Shown here: in pieces, positions 17,284-26,843 of the stretch | Layout of the letters: each line of letters opens with the position of its first letter | How positions within the stretch are numbered: the stretch's first letter is position 1 | Assembly: GCF_900091705.1 (NCBI RefSeq) | Contig: NZ_LT594784.1 | Location: 1 to 64,000, forward strand | From: Clostridium mediterraneense | GTDB taxonomy: Bacteria; Bacillota; Clostridia; Clostridiales; Clostridiaceae | Length of the DNA: 64,000 nt | Reading direction: 5' to 3' | Position numbers and translations under genes: made by a program | The notes under the pieces: generated by a model | What the model saw: the letters and a program-made list of their open reading frames with translations, nothing else | Told to the model about the DNA's origin: nothing | The model's database searches: none

Positions 17284-17439
17284 CTATTTCTTCTTTTTAT
17301 AATCTAAAGCAAGCCCAATAGCAACACCTAGACATAAGCCTATTGGTATTTGATCAAATATTACCCCAAAGATAAGCCCTACTCCAGTAAAAAGAGGAAA
17401 ATAATAACTACTGTTCTTTTTAGCATTGTTTTCACTCAT
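17284..17439 (-). CDS. 51-residue glycine-zipper membrane microprotein
   Basis: The frame starts MSENNAKKNSSYYFPLFTGV and continues with two short Gly-spaced helices (GVGLIFGVIFDQIP and IGLCLGVAIGLALDY), then a KKKK tail. AAGGGGG lies 8 bases before the ATG and a terminator follows, so this is a real gene despite its size. Glycine-zipper proteins of this kind insert as helical hairpins in the membrane. The specific role is unknown. Confidence 0.7.
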   Translation of the reverse strand: MSENNAKKNSSYYFPLFTGVGLIFGVIFDQIPIGLCLGVAIGLALDYKKKK

Positions 17440-17608
17440 AAATTTTACCCCCTTAATTAATAACTACTATATTATTATACATAATCTGTATATTATAATT
17501 CTAGTGATTATCTAATAAATATAGAACTTATATAATAATTGTGCGGTAATACCTCCATTTAAATTATAAAAATATCTTATATATACTAATATAGATATAA
17601 TTTATTAT

Positions 17609-18433
17609 TTAATAAACATCTACAATATTATTTGAAACGCTACCTACAATGATAGTAACATTATCACCTATTCTCCATAAATTCGGGCTTGTTACTAAAG
17701 CATAATATAAATTATATTCTTTATTACAAAAATAATAATTTTGATCAGGGGAGTTATGCTGGGTTTCTTTTACATTAATACATCTAGCATTAATAACTAT
17801 ATAACTATTAAAAAAGTAATCAAAAATTTTTAAACAAATTGGTCTTCCTATTAAAAATAAAAAAAATACATATATCCCCATAGTAATTAGTACAGAATCA
17901 CTATTAGTTAATATTTGTGCTAAGGTACTTATAACTCCTGATACCATTAAAGCTTCTATAAAATTTCCTAGTAACAATAACTCATTTCTTCTTCTTTTCT
18001 CCCTTAATTGATTTTTTACTATTATATTTTTTAAATAATAATTATACTCATCCTCTAATAAGTTAAATTCACACATTCTAAAAAATATAATTAAAAGTAC
18101 AAATATAAATACTGGAAGTATTAAATATATATTTATATCTGATTTTAAAATAAAATACATACTTACTGATAGCATAATAATAATTTTATAAATTAATAAA
18201 ATACTTTTATAAAAGTATATTTTATTAATCTTTTTCAGACTTAGTGCCTTAATATTATTAAATCCTGATATTAATAATATTAATTGTATAGCACTAATTA
18301 TAAATAAAATAAAATCTTGTCCATAAATAACATGTCCACTTAGATAATTACATGCTAATACCCAAAGCCATACAAAACTCAAATATGTACTTATCTGTGA
18401 AAATTTTTTATTATATTTTAAGATAAAATCCAT
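17609..18433 (-). CDS. Polytopic membrane protein with C-terminal soluble domain
   Basis: 274 residues: six or so hydrophobic segments up to about residue 210, then a small cytoplasmic or extracellular beta-rich domain ending YALVTSPNLWRIGDNVTIIV and SNNIVDVY. The same layout, membrane part plus a C-terminal domain with a hydrophobic VTxIxG-type strand, is seen in the proteins at 18677-19531 and 48592-49476. A decayed copy of the end lies at 13234-13362. The family is not recognised. The start has a weak ribosome site, so it may lie slightly further in. Confidence 0.65.
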   Translation of the reverse strand: MDFILKYNKKFSQISTYLSFVWLWVLACNYLSGHVIYGQDFILFIISAIQLILLISGFNNIKALSLKKINKIYFYKSILLIYKIIIMLSVSMYFILKSDINIYLILPVFIFVLLIIFFRMCEFNLLEDEYNYYLKNIIVKNQLREKRRRNELLLLGNFIEALMVSGVISTLAQILTNSDSVLITMGIYVFFLFLIGRPICLKIFDYFFNSYIVINARCINVKETQHNSPDQNYYFCNKEYNLYYALVTSPNLWRIGDNVTIIVGSVSNNIVDVY

Positions 18434-18676
18434 CTTTCTATCGTTCTACTTAAATCTTTATTTAATATTAATATTTCTAAATTTTATTATATATAGCTCC
18501 TATAAATGTAGTATATTACCAATATTACATCTAACCTTATGTAAATCCAAAATTACCCATTAACTAGATTTTTATTTATCCTTTAAATAAAAAGAACTTC
18601 TGCAATATATCAGAAGTTTTTTTACATATTTCTATTTAAAATTATTGTTATTATTATAATTTATTAAATATTATAT

Positions 18677-19531
18677 CTAGTAAAATCCTATAACTTGTTC
18701 AGAATGTAATCCAAATATAACTGTTACAACTTGCTTATTTGTATAAATTCTTTTTTCTGTAGGAATAGATACTCTCATATCTATTCCTACAATTTTTACA
18801 ATATGATGTCCCCCTGTTCTTTTTCCAGGTTGTTCATACCCAATGCAAATACCTTTAGCTTTTATAAAAGAATTATTTTTACAATCTAACATTTGTGGAT
18901 AAGGCATTCTATCAATAAAAATATATATAAAAAGTATACAGAAAATTAAATAGGGGTATATAGTATTAGGAGATAAATTTAAATATGTAAGTGGATAAAG
19001 TAATGGTATCATTATTAATATAGATACAATTAAAGTTGCAAAAATAGATGAATAAAATCCTTTCCATTTATCATATCTCTCTAATTCTTTTAAACTTATT
19101 TTCTGTTCCTGAAACATAATATCTAACTTCACCTGTTCTTCTCTATAAATTTTAAAATCTAATATTATACAAAATATAAGTTCAATAGACATAAAAATAG
19201 TAGGTATCCCTACATACCAAAATCCATTAATTAAAAGATATACTCCTTCAATTATACTTAAAAGAAAGAACATACAATTTGATCTTACTCCTTTTAAGTC
19301 TTTAAATTTAAAATTAGATATTTTAAATTCATTAAAAGATATTTTATTTTTTTTGATATATCTTATAAATAAAAATGTTGGTATCAGATAAAGAATAAAT
19401 ACTATACCTTTCCCTATTAAAGTAAGTAAAGGGGTAATGCTATATGAAGAAGGTATAATTAAAAAAGCTATATTAGGAAGCAAGAAATTGAATAAATAAA
19501 TACCATCCTTAATTGATAATTTTTCTTTCAT
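18677..19531 (-). CDS. Polytopic membrane protein with C-terminal soluble domain
   Basis: 284 residues with about six spans, a charged stretch near the middle (FKIYREEQVKLDIMFQEQK) and a C-terminal domain containing CIGYEQPGKRTGGHHIVKIV and VVTVIFGLHSEQVIGFY. The C-terminal layout is like that of 48592-49476 (GICIDKGKVRTRHSGVTGYF and VVIIHGAISKRVL). Part of its 3' end is duplicated near 14340-14400. TTTAGGAGATTTAGTTTAA precedes the ATG. Function unknown. Confidence 0.68.
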   Translation of the reverse strand: MKEKLSIKDGIYLFNFLLPNIAFLIIPSSYSITPLLTLIGKGIVFILYLIPTFLFIRYIKKNKISFNEFKISNFKFKDLKGVRSNCMFFLLSIIEGVYLLINGFWYVGIPTIFMSIELIFCIILDFKIYREEQVKLDIMFQEQKISLKELERYDKWKGFYSSIFATLIVSILIMIPLLYPLTYLNLSPNTIYPYLIFCILFIYIFIDRMPYPQMLDCKNNSFIKAKGICIGYEQPGKRTGGHHIVKIVGIDMRVSIPTEKRIYTNKQVVTVIFGLHSEQVIGFY

Positions 19532-19767
19532 TTAAACTAAATCTCCTAAAAAGTATAAATAATACCTAATTATATCATCTATATTTTCCAAAATAGTAAA
19601 TATTAGATTTCATTTTTAAATTCTAAAATATACAAATTAGTTTTTATTTTATATTTTAATTCTGCTTTAATATAAATTTAGTCTATATCGTTTCTAATTT
19701 TTAACCATATAACTAAAATTAAATTCTATATTTAACCATATTTTTAATTATAAGGGAGATTTTATAA

Positions 19768-20238
19768 ATGGCTAACCATGATTTAAAAGAGAAAAATTCA
19801 ATTTTTAAAAAATTAATTTTACAATATTCATTAATAGTTTCTATAGTGATGATTTCCATATATATTCTATTCTTTAATGTTTCACATAACTATCCTAATA
19901 AATTTAATACTCAAACAGTTTTAACATGGTATTTTCCTCAAATTATATTTGCATTCATAATAGCATTTACCTTACTAGGAATCTGTAGTTTATTAATTGT
20001 CAATCATAATATTTCTTCTTTAAAAGATTTTTTATCACTAAAAAATTCTATAATAATACTCTTAATGTTTATAGTAATTTCAATATGTCATTATTCACTT
20101 AGTCTTTTACAAACTAGTATAAGCATAGCAGAAAATTTAATGTATGCTTTTGATATATTTTCTGCTTTATTTATAGTTTTATTTATCTTTATAGGAGTCC
20201 TATCTTTAACTATATTAAAATCACTCTCTAAAAAATAA
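19768..20238 (+). CDS. Four-span membrane protein, paralog of 14584-15048
   Basis: 156 residues, four hydrophobic segments, and full-length similarity to the protein at 14584-15048. A good AAGGGAGATTTTATAA ribosome site and a following hairpin terminator, both also present in the paralog, show that the transcription unit was copied as a whole. The C-terminus is basic (KSLSKK). Family unknown. Confidence 0.75.
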   Translation: MANHDLKEKNSIFKKLILQYSLIVSIVMISIYILFFNVSHNYPNKFNTQTVLTWYFPQIIFAFIIAFTLLGICSLLIVNHNISSLKDFLSLKNSIIILLMFIVISICHYSLSLLQTSISIAENLMYAFDIFSALFIVLFIFIGVLSLTILKSLSKK

Positions 20239-20258
20239 TTCACTTTATCCTATATAAA

Positions 20259-20319
20259 AAAAATAAGCTTTAATTCTTAAAGTAAACTAAATTTACAATG
20301 AAAATTAAAGCTTATTTTT
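20259..20319 (+). terminator. Terminator, duplicated with its gene
   Basis: AAAAATAAGCTTTAATTC pairs with GAAAATTAAAGCTTATTTTT, followed by T-rich DNA. Confidence 0.8.
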
Positions 20320-20594
20320 CTATTCCTATATATTTTTATTACTCTATAATATCTATAATAAAATGTGATGTTCATTCAAGCACTAGAGTAATTTTTTGAT
20401 CTTTCTTATAAGTCGTTACACGATATAAGATATATAACTAGTATTTTTTCACTAGACTTAATACATTTAACTTTCTCAGGTATTTTAAAATAAGGCTCTG
20501 TTAGATAATTGTGTTATTAATTATACTCCAAATAGGTTATAATATAGGTACCAACTATACTTCACCATATTATATAGAAAAGATTACTTATATT

Positions 20595-21380
20595 ATGCAA
20601 AAAGTAGATATAAAAGCCATAATTAAAGATTTGAATAATGAGGAACTTAGAGATTTAATTTCAGTAGCACAAGTAGTTTTAAATGCTTTATTTAGTTCTG
20701 ATAAAATCAAGGATAATATTAAGGAAAGTAGATTTTCTAAGGGATACGGATGTCCTAAATGTCAATGTAAGGATGTTAATAAAAATGATAAGACTAGAGG
20801 CAGACAAAGATATATTTGTAAAAGATGTCATTGCACTTTTGATGAGTTTACTATATCACCTTTCTCTAGCACTAACTTAAGATTAGATAAATGACTTAAA
20901 TACTGTGAATTAATGATACTAAGACTTTCTATAAGACAATGTGCAACTAAAAAAGGAAATATAATATGGGAGCAGTTTGTAATAGTAGAATTACAACTAA
21001 TGATATCGTTAGATTTTTGATGGAAAAATAGGAGAAGATGTTACTTTCGTGGTTGATAGTCACAAATCTTTCTTTAATATAAATAAAGACCTAAATATTG
21101 AATTAAAACGAGTTCTTAGAGGTAAATCTATGCTAGATAGTGTGTTTATCATCTACAACATGTAAATTCTCTTCATAGTGGATTTAAGAGATGGTTAATG
21201 CCCTTTGACGGAGTTTCTACTAAATACATCTCGAACTACTTGGCTTGGTTTAAATTTTTGTAATTAAGCAAGAAGAATAAAAATAGTGATAGAATTAAGG
21301 ATATGTTGGTTAATGTGGCAACTAAAGAAGTTTATATAACTATAAATACTATCAGGAATAGATATATTGAATTAGTTTAA
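20595..21380 (+). pseudogene. IS1595-family transposase, decayed
   Basis: The N-terminal 100 codons are intact and include the zinc ribbon GCPKCQCKDVNKND and YICKRCHCTFDEF (two CxxC pairs) typical of IS1595 transposases. After TAA at 20892 the frame is broken several times. Recognisable pieces follow in different frames: FVVDSHKSFFNINKDLN, HVNSLHSGFKRWLMPFDGVS with TKYISNYLAWFKF (the conserved family C-terminus), and a last piece ending RNRYIELV. The enzyme cannot be functional. Confidence 0.85.
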
Positions 21381-21599
21381 AGCTAAGAAACTCTTAATAA
21401 GATTTTTTATTGATTAAAAAGATATTTCATAATTGTTATATAATGTAAAATAAAAATACTGTTGATATAATATAGATAAATAGGAATTTGTAATTTTCTT
21501 GTATGTAAAAAAAACGTGCAGATTTGATAATTATAATTGGTAGAGTTAGTTCTTATCAAATAATATAATAAAATTATAAACTGATAAGGAGGAAAAACA

Positions 21600-22064
21600 A
21601 TGAAATTAGGAAATAGTTTATTTCATGCAAGAAAAAAATGTGGACTTTTGCAAGAAGAAGTAGCAGAAAAACTAGGTATAAGTAGACAAACTGTTTCAAA
21701 ATGGGAAACAGATGAGACAGTTCCAGATATTCGTCAGTCGAAAAAAATGGCGGTATTATACAATATATCGTTAGATGAACTGATTGATTTTGATATTGAT
21801 ATAAAAGAAATACAGGAGACTATTGACAAAACAAGTGAAGAAACGGAAGAAAAAATTGACTGGACAAATGCGTGGGGGAAAAAATATCCTATTCTGCTTA
21901 AGTATCAAAATATAGTGAATATTCCTAATTACGCTCGTAGATTAAATAAAATGCTGAATGAAATAGAACAGGAATATCAATTTAATGAACAAGATGCTAT
22001 GTTGGTTCTTAAAGATATTTTGTATAACGTTTGGAAAAATCGTAAAAATAAATCAAATCACTAA
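21600..22064 (+). CDS. XRE-family regulator carried in the IS element
   Basis: 154 residues. Residues 5-60 form a classical Cro/C1 helix-turn-helix (LFHARKKCGLLQEEVAEKL, GISRQTVSKWETDETVPDI), then an acidic linker and a helical C-terminal part (NIPNYARRLNKMLNEIEQEY). A strong AAGGAGGAAAAACA site precedes the ATG. Its base composition is slightly richer in GC than its neighbours, in line with arrival on the mobile element. It may control its own promoter or a host gene. It is intact although the transposase is dead. Confidence 0.88.
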   Translation: MKLGNSLFHARKKCGLLQEEVAEKLGISRQTVSKWETDETVPDIRQSKKMAVLYNISLDELIDFDIDIKEIQETIDKTSEETEEKIDWTNAWGKKYPILLKYQNIVNIPNYARRLNKMLNEIEQEYQFNEQDAMLVLKDILYNVWKNRKNKSNH

Positions 22065-22288
22065 ATTCTAATTTAGCTAAGATATTGGATAGATAATATT
22101 AATATATTACGAAATAATTTATATAAAAATAGCTAGACAACAGAAACTACAATATGTGTAGCTATTTTTTTACTTATTTATCACGCAATTATCTAACAGA
22201 ACCTAAAATAATTATTAAGTTTTTGTAATTATTTAAAATAACCTGGAGAATAAACATTCACCAGGTTATAAATATTCATAAATATATT

Positions 22289-22718
22289 TTAATTTACTAT
22301 TAAAAAATCTTTAGATTTAAATCCTTTATCCTTTAATTTAGACTCCATTTCTCTTCTAGCATAATCTTTATTAGCTTCAGTTACTAGTTTATTAGTATAT
22401 AATCCATCATCCCTCCAAGAGAATGTTATTTTATAAGGATAGTTATAATTTTCTAAAGTATAATTATATGCCATACCATTAATTCTAGGTGTATTATCAT
22501 ACACTTCTTTTACAGCTTCTTTGATTTGCTTCCTTTCTAGTAAAACTCTTTCTGTTTCTTCTTTTTCATAATCTACTTTTGGCATAAACCCCTTACCATT
22601 AATACTATATATATATATAAATCAACAAATAAAACTACAATAAATGTAAATATAGCTACTATAATTCCTATCATTACCTTCTTTAATATATTTTTTTAGG
22701 ATTTATCTTTTTCTCCAT
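22289..22718 (-). pseudogene. Single-span membrane protein gene with two frameshifts in simple repeats
   Basis: Read from ATG 22718 (GGGGGACATTAA before it), the protein would start MEKKINPK. It shifts by one base in an A7 run (22691-22697), continues with the span KKVMIGIIVAIFTFIVVLFV, and shifts again within a TA dinucleotide run (about 22605-22619). It then runs intact as INGKGFMPKVDYEKEETERV to the stop. The last 98 residues can still be made alone from ATG 22585 (AAGGGG upstream). Either this is a pseudogene or the two slippery tracts switch the full-length form on and off. The soluble domain family is unknown. Confidence 0.6.
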
Positions 22719-23127
22719 TTAATGTCCCCCTTTAATTGTATAAAATCTATTATCTACTATACAATTCAATTAGAACATTAGTATTAACAAAGCTTTAATT
22801 TATACTAAACACCTTTTTTTACTTACATCTAATAATTTTTTTCTATTATAAAAATATATTAATACTATTACATCTTCCTTAAAACTCAGTTATATATTAA
22901 ATTAAATTATTTTATAATTCACTTATATTTAAAACAAATAAATATATATATAATAAAAATCCATTTAAATATAAGGATCTATTTTAAATAGTAGTTCATA
23001 TATGATACTTTTTTAAAATAAGTTATAATATATAATTTATGTATAATAAGAATATAAAGTAATGAATTATTATGTTATGTGACGCACAAAATTAATATAG
23101 GATTTATTTATGTTTAGGAGAAATGTA
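22719..23127. other. Gene-free AT-rich stretch
   Basis: No gene is seen. It holds one copy of the dispersed palindrome (AAATTATTTTATAATTC at 22904-22920) followed by AT-rich DNA that resembles the flanks of the copies at 28650 and 30854. Confidence 0.5.
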
Positions 23128-23367
23128 ATGAATCAAATTAAATTTAAATTACAAGCAAAAGTAATGGCTTTAATATCTTTTATAGGAAGTATATTTTAAA
23201 TTAGATTAATAATAGGAATTTCAATGAAACATATAGATATATTCATATTTGTCTCTATTACATATATAGAATTTAAAATTTTAGAAAATATTATTTGGAG
23301 ATGCCCTAAAGGAAAGTATACTAATACTATAAATAAATGTTTATATTGTAACTATGAATTAATCTAA
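23128..23367 (+). pseudogene. Small membrane zinc-ribbon protein with an in-frame stop
   Basis: From ATG 23128 (TTAGGAG upstream) the frame encodes MNQIKFKLQAKVMALISFIG, hits one TAA at about 23197, and continues in the same frame through a hydrophobic segment to WRCPKGKYTNTINKCLYCNY. The final part is a degenerate CPxC...CxYC ribbon, in which one Cys of the first pair is lost. The complete product would be about 79 residues. Confidence 0.55.
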
Positions 23368-23479
23368 TATTTATTACTATAATAAATTATTGAGCTAAGT
23401 ATATGTTAAAACCCCTACTTTAATATGCTAAGAATAAGTTTAATAAAGCCTTAGAGCTGATGGAATATTATACTTATAA

Positions 23480-23650
23480 CAACTTTAAGAATTATAATTA
23501 TTATTTTAATTGGATATCTAGCTACTTTAATAATTGTTAAACATGATAAAATAAATTTTAATTTTTTAAATATATATCCTTAAAAGTCAAAAAAATCATT
23601 ATCTAAAGAACTTTTTGTTCAATAATAATAATTAGCTATAATAGAAACTC
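23480..23650 (+). pseudogene. Membrane-protein remnant
   Basis: A startless frame encodes LITTLRIIIIILIGYLATLI and then KHDKINFNFLNIYP before a stop. A 48-base part of it recurs imperfectly at about 24548-24596, so the area has recombined. Confidence 0.35.
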
Positions 23651-23654
23651 TATT

Positions 23655-24122
23655 TTAATTATAAATTTGAACTAAAAAAATTATAAAAATTAAAATTATA
23701 GATACAAGTATAAGATATACATATTGTTGTTTTCTAAATTTTTTTATATTATTTTGTACAGTACTTAGCTCCAGATAATTAATGAATTTTATTAAATGCT
23801 CTCTTTGATTATTCGTTAATTTAGTTGCAGATTTTTTGGAATCATAATAAATATATAAGTAATATTTGGTATTAACATTTTTATCATAATAACATTCAGC
23901 TTTAACTTCAATTACATACTTATGATTTAAGAATCCATGGACTTTTAAATCATAAAGTTCTTGAGTTTTAAATTCAGGTGCAATAAACGTATTCAATGCG
24001 ATATCGAAATAATATGCATCAAACTCTTTAGATGAATTTTTTATTTTTTCAATATATAGATTATCAAAATATTCAAAGGCTTCATCTAAAGAACAACTAG
24101 TCATATGTCTAGGATTTGGCAT
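23655..24122 (-). CDS. Tail-anchored protein, LDEA paralog family
   Basis: 155 residues starting MPNPRHMTSCSLDEAFEYFD. The soluble middle part has several Tyr-rich strands (KYYLYIYYDSKKSATKL). The family segment LTNNQREHLIKFINYLELS and a C-terminal span (YLILVSIILIFIIFLVQIYN) follow. The upstream DNA (TTTAAATGGAGGTAATATC) matches the leader of the paralog at 16101. Two further copies decayed to N-terminal fragments lie just upstream (24372 and 24540). Function unknown. Confidence 0.75.
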   Translation of the reverse strand: MPNPRHMTSCSLDEAFEYFDNLYIEKIKNSSKEFDAYYFDIALNTFIAPEFKTQELYDLKVHGFLNHKYVIEVKAECYYDKNVNTKYYLYIYYDSKKSATKLTNNQREHLIKFINYLELSTVQNNIKKFRKQQYVYLILVSIILIFIIFLVQIYN

Positions 24123-24371
24123 GATATTACCTCCATTTAAATTATAACTATATTTTATACCATCTTATATATAAAAGAAGCTTCTATTAAAGTAATTGAA
24201 GAATAAGAAGAATATCTATAAGTACATTAATATAGTTAGTGACAATATTAGAATCAATAGAGGGGAATCTAATAACTACTACAATAATAACTATTTATTA
24301 CTAATTTAAGCTTTAATTAAAGTAAACTATTAAATATTTTTCCTTCATTTACTTAAATAAGAATAAGTATC

Positions 24372-24473
24372 CTACTTAATTTCTTTAGTATTCTTAGTTC
24401 TTTTATAATAATCATTAAAATAATCAATTACTTCATCTAATAGAATATCTCTATAACTATGAAAATCTGGCAT
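24372..24473 (-). pseudogene. N-terminal fragment of an LDEA-family gene
   Basis: Encodes MPDFHSYRDILLDEVIDYFN and DYYKRTKNTKEIK, then a stop. It matches the first 33 residues of the family, and the rest of the gene is gone. Confidence 0.75.
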
Positions 24474-24539
24474 TATAATATACCTTCTAACATTCAAAAT
24501 CTGATATACAATTATTATAAAGAATAAATATGGCAAAAA

Positions 24540-24644
24540 TTATACAAATTCAGGAATTATAATTATTATTTTAGTTGAATATCTAGCTATTTTTTTAATT
24601 GCTTCATCTAAATCTATTTCTTCACAAGTGTAATAATTAGGCAT
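24540..24644 (-). pseudogene. N-terminal fragment of an LDEA-family gene fused to unrelated sequence
   Basis: Starts MPNYYTCEEIDLDEAIKK, nearly the same as the protein at 16101. It then changes to IARYSTKIIIIIPEFV, which comes from the DNA stretch shared with 23500-23550. A good AGGAGGTTGG site remains, so a 34-residue peptide could still be made. Confidence 0.7.
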
Positions 24645-24903
24645 TAAACCAACCTCCTATATACAAATTATATAATACTATATAGTTGTATCAATATTAT
24701 CTATTTTAAATCTAATATCCACCTCATATTACAAGTTTTAACAATAAGTTTCTTTTAAATAAATATCTTAAACATAAATAACAAACTCTTAACTATGTAA
24801 ATATTTCCTTAATTAAGAAATATTTTACAATTAGTTACTTAATTATTCAAATATAAGCTATATAATGATAATTGTAAAATGATATTAAAAGGAGGATTTA
24901 TTT

Positions 24904-25068
24904 ATGATAGGGAATATTAAAAGAAGTGGAATGTTATGTTCAGTAAATGGAATGTGGAAAGTTCAAGGAACACCATCAACTACTGTAAGAGCAAAAGAAG
25001 GGGATGTAATGCCTAGATTTAGAGGCAAAGATGTATCTTGGAGAATGATACAGCATCTACCAAGATAA
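24904..25068 (+). CDS. Small YjzC-like protein
   Basis: 54 residues with a very strong AAAGGAGGATTTATTT ribosome site and no membrane span. The core CSVNGMWKVQG, a TTVRAKEGDVMP stretch and SWRMI resemble the layout of YjzC-type small proteins (G-x-W segment, then a basic K-x-G-D-x-x-P motif and a Trp near the end). The resemblance is judged by eye only. A strong inverted repeat follows. Its codon use is normal and it is likely expressed. Confidence 0.6.
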   Translation: MIGNIKRSGMLCSVNGMWKVQGTPSTTVRAKEGDVMPRFRGKDVSWRMIQHLPR

Positions 25069-25078
25069 TAAATATTTT

Positions 25079-25112
25079 AGGTACTGAATAAAAAAATATT
25101 TATTCAGTACCT
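25079..25112. repeat. Inverted repeat after the YjzC-like gene
   Basis: AGGTACTGAATAAA pairs exactly with TTTATTCAGTACCT around a 6-base loop. No T run follows, so termination is uncertain. Confidence 0.7.
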
Positions 25113-25174
25113 CATATCCAATATACTAAAAACTCATAAGCCCTATATAGATAAAATTCTTATTAAAATAAAAT

Positions 25175-25222
25175 AAAAAAGGTATAAAGATTATAGAAGC
25201 TATAATTTTTGTATCTTTTTTA
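25175..25222. terminator. Hairpin terminator
   Basis: An imperfect 20-bp stem (GGTATAAAGATTATAG against CTATAATTTTTGTATC) is flanked by six A residues on one side and six T residues on the other. Confidence 0.7.
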
Positions 25223-25405
25223 TTTTTATTAGATAAATAACTAAAAATAATCTAAAAAATATAAACAAAAGGCACAATAAATAATATTATACCTTTTATT
25301 TAAACTTTAAATTTGTTCAAATTATAAGCTATTATAGTAATTACAATAATATAATTTAAAAACTATATTATTTTATAAATATTATTATCTAAATAAAAAT
25401 ATATC

Positions 25406-26737
25406 TTATTTAGAAACATTACCTGCTACATTTAGTACATCCCATGTTCTAGCAAAAGGAGGAGCATAACAAAGATCTAACATTCCAAGCTCTGTAGTTG
25501 TCATTTTATTATAAATAGCAGTAGCAAGTACATTTACTCTTTGTACTGCATCTTTCTTTCCAACAACTTGCCCACCTAGTATAACTTTACTATCTTTATC
25601 ATAGATAAGTTTTACATAGATTTTTTCTTGACCTGGATAATAATCTGTTTGATTCATATCTGATATAAATTTAGCTTTATAGTTTATTCCAAGTTTTTTT
25701 GCCTCTTCTTCATTTAAGCCAGTACGCCCAGCTTCCATATCTAATACTTTAATGCAGCTTGAACCTAAAATAAGCTGATATTTTGAATCTAAACCACCAA
25801 GATTTTCACCAACAATTCTTCCAAGTTTATTAGCACTTGTAGCTAATGGAATATAGCTGTTTCCTTTTAGCATATGAGGAACTATAGCACAATCTCCAGC
25901 TGAGTAGATATTTTTAACAGAAGTTTCCCCCTTATTATCTACTATAATAGCTCCATTTTCACTCATTTTAATTCCTGTATTTGAAATAAACTCAGTACTC
26001 GGTCTAACACCAGTAGCTAAAACTACAATATCAGCTTCAAAAGTCTTATTTCCTGCTACTACAGATTCAACCTTTTCACTTCCTCTAAGCTCTGTAACAG
26101 TTAAATTTGTATATAAAGCTATATTATGATTTGAAAGTTCCTCTTCAAGAATATCAGTTACTTCTTTATCAAAAGCTATATTAAGAATTCTATCTTCTCT
26201 TTGAAAAATACAAATTTCTTTGCCATATTGTTTTGCTGCTTCAACAAGTTCTAATCCTATAAAACCAGCTCCTATAATGGCAAGCTTTTTTAACTGTGGA
26301 TTTTCCATTGCCTTCTTTAAAGCTATACCATCTTCCATACTATGAAGAGTAAATACATTTTTAAGTTTTACATTCTTAATTGGTGGAATTATTGGACTAG
26401 CTCCAGTAGCTATCATTAATTTATCATAATTATCACTGACCTCTTCACCAGTTAATAGATTTTTAGCTATTACTATTTTTTTATTTACATCAATACTAAT
26501 AATTTCATGCTTAGTTAATACATCTATACCAGAGGATATTGCCTGCTCTTTAGTTCTAGCTATCATAGTATCAGTACTTTCAAAGAAGTTTCCTACATAA
26601 TAAGGAAGACCACAAGCACCAAAAGATATATAATCTCTTTTTTCATAAATAACTATTTCAGCCTCTTTATTAATTCTTCTTAATTTAGCTGCGACGCTCA
26701 TACCAGCAGCAGTACCTCCAATTATTATTACACGCAT
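25406..26737 (-). CDS. CoA-disulfide reductase / NADH oxidase family flavoprotein
   Basis: A 443-residue FAD- and NAD(P)H-dependent disulfide reductase. It has the N-terminal FAD fold (VIIIGGTAAG), the redox Cys of the single-cysteine subgroup (SFGACGLPYYVG, C42), a second dinucleotide fold (IIGAGFIGLE), the ATG motif (LATGVRPS), the FAD-binding GD motif (YSAGDCAIV), and the C-terminal dimer domain with DYYPGQ and CYAPPFARTWD. This places it with CoA-disulfide reductases and related NADH oxidases. ATG 26737 is preferred over GTG 26752, since GAGGG lies a suitable distance before it. The upstream neighbour is a cystine importer, which points to thiol-disulfide homeostasis. Confidence 0.88.
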   Translation of the reverse strand: MRVIIIGGTAAGMSVAAKLRRINKEAEIVIYEKRDYISFGACGLPYYVGNFFESTDTMIARTKEQAISSGIDVLTKHEIISIDVNKKIVIAKNLLTGEEVSDNYDKLMIATGASPIIPPIKNVKLKNVFTLHSMEDGIALKKAMENPQLKKLAIIGAGFIGLELVEAAKQYGKEICIFQREDRILNIAFDKEVTDILEEELSNHNIALYTNLTVTELRGSEKVESVVAGNKTFEADIVVLATGVRPSTEFISNTGIKMSENGAIIVDNKGETSVKNIYSAGDCAIVPHMLKGNSYIPLATSANKLGRIVGENLGGLDSKYQLILGSSCIKVLDMEAGRTGLNEEEAKKLGINYKAKFISDMNQTDYYPGQEKIYVKLIYDKDSKVILGGQVVGKKDAVQRVNVLATAIYNKMTTTELGMLDLCYAPPFARTWDVLNVAGNVSK

Positions 26738-26843
26738 TCCTATTTCCCTCACTTATATCTAGCATATTAGTTTCCTAATATTATATTAAAAATTTCTATA
26801 TCATTTTATTTATTTTTATATTAACAAATCTAAATAAATAATT

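Larger units (their letters stand above)
20494..22203 (+). mobile_element. IS1595-like element with XRE passenger gene
   Basis: The ends are imperfect inverted repeats: GGCTCTGTTAGATAATTGTG at 20494 and, on the minus strand from 22203, GGTTCTGTTAGATAATTGCG. A perfect 8-bp direct repeat, TAAAATAA, flanks the element at 20486-20493 and 22204-22211, as expected for IS1595-family insertion. Inside are a decayed transposase (20595-21380) and an intact XRE regulator (21600-22064). The 1,710-bp unit therefore moved as one piece. Confidence 0.85.
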
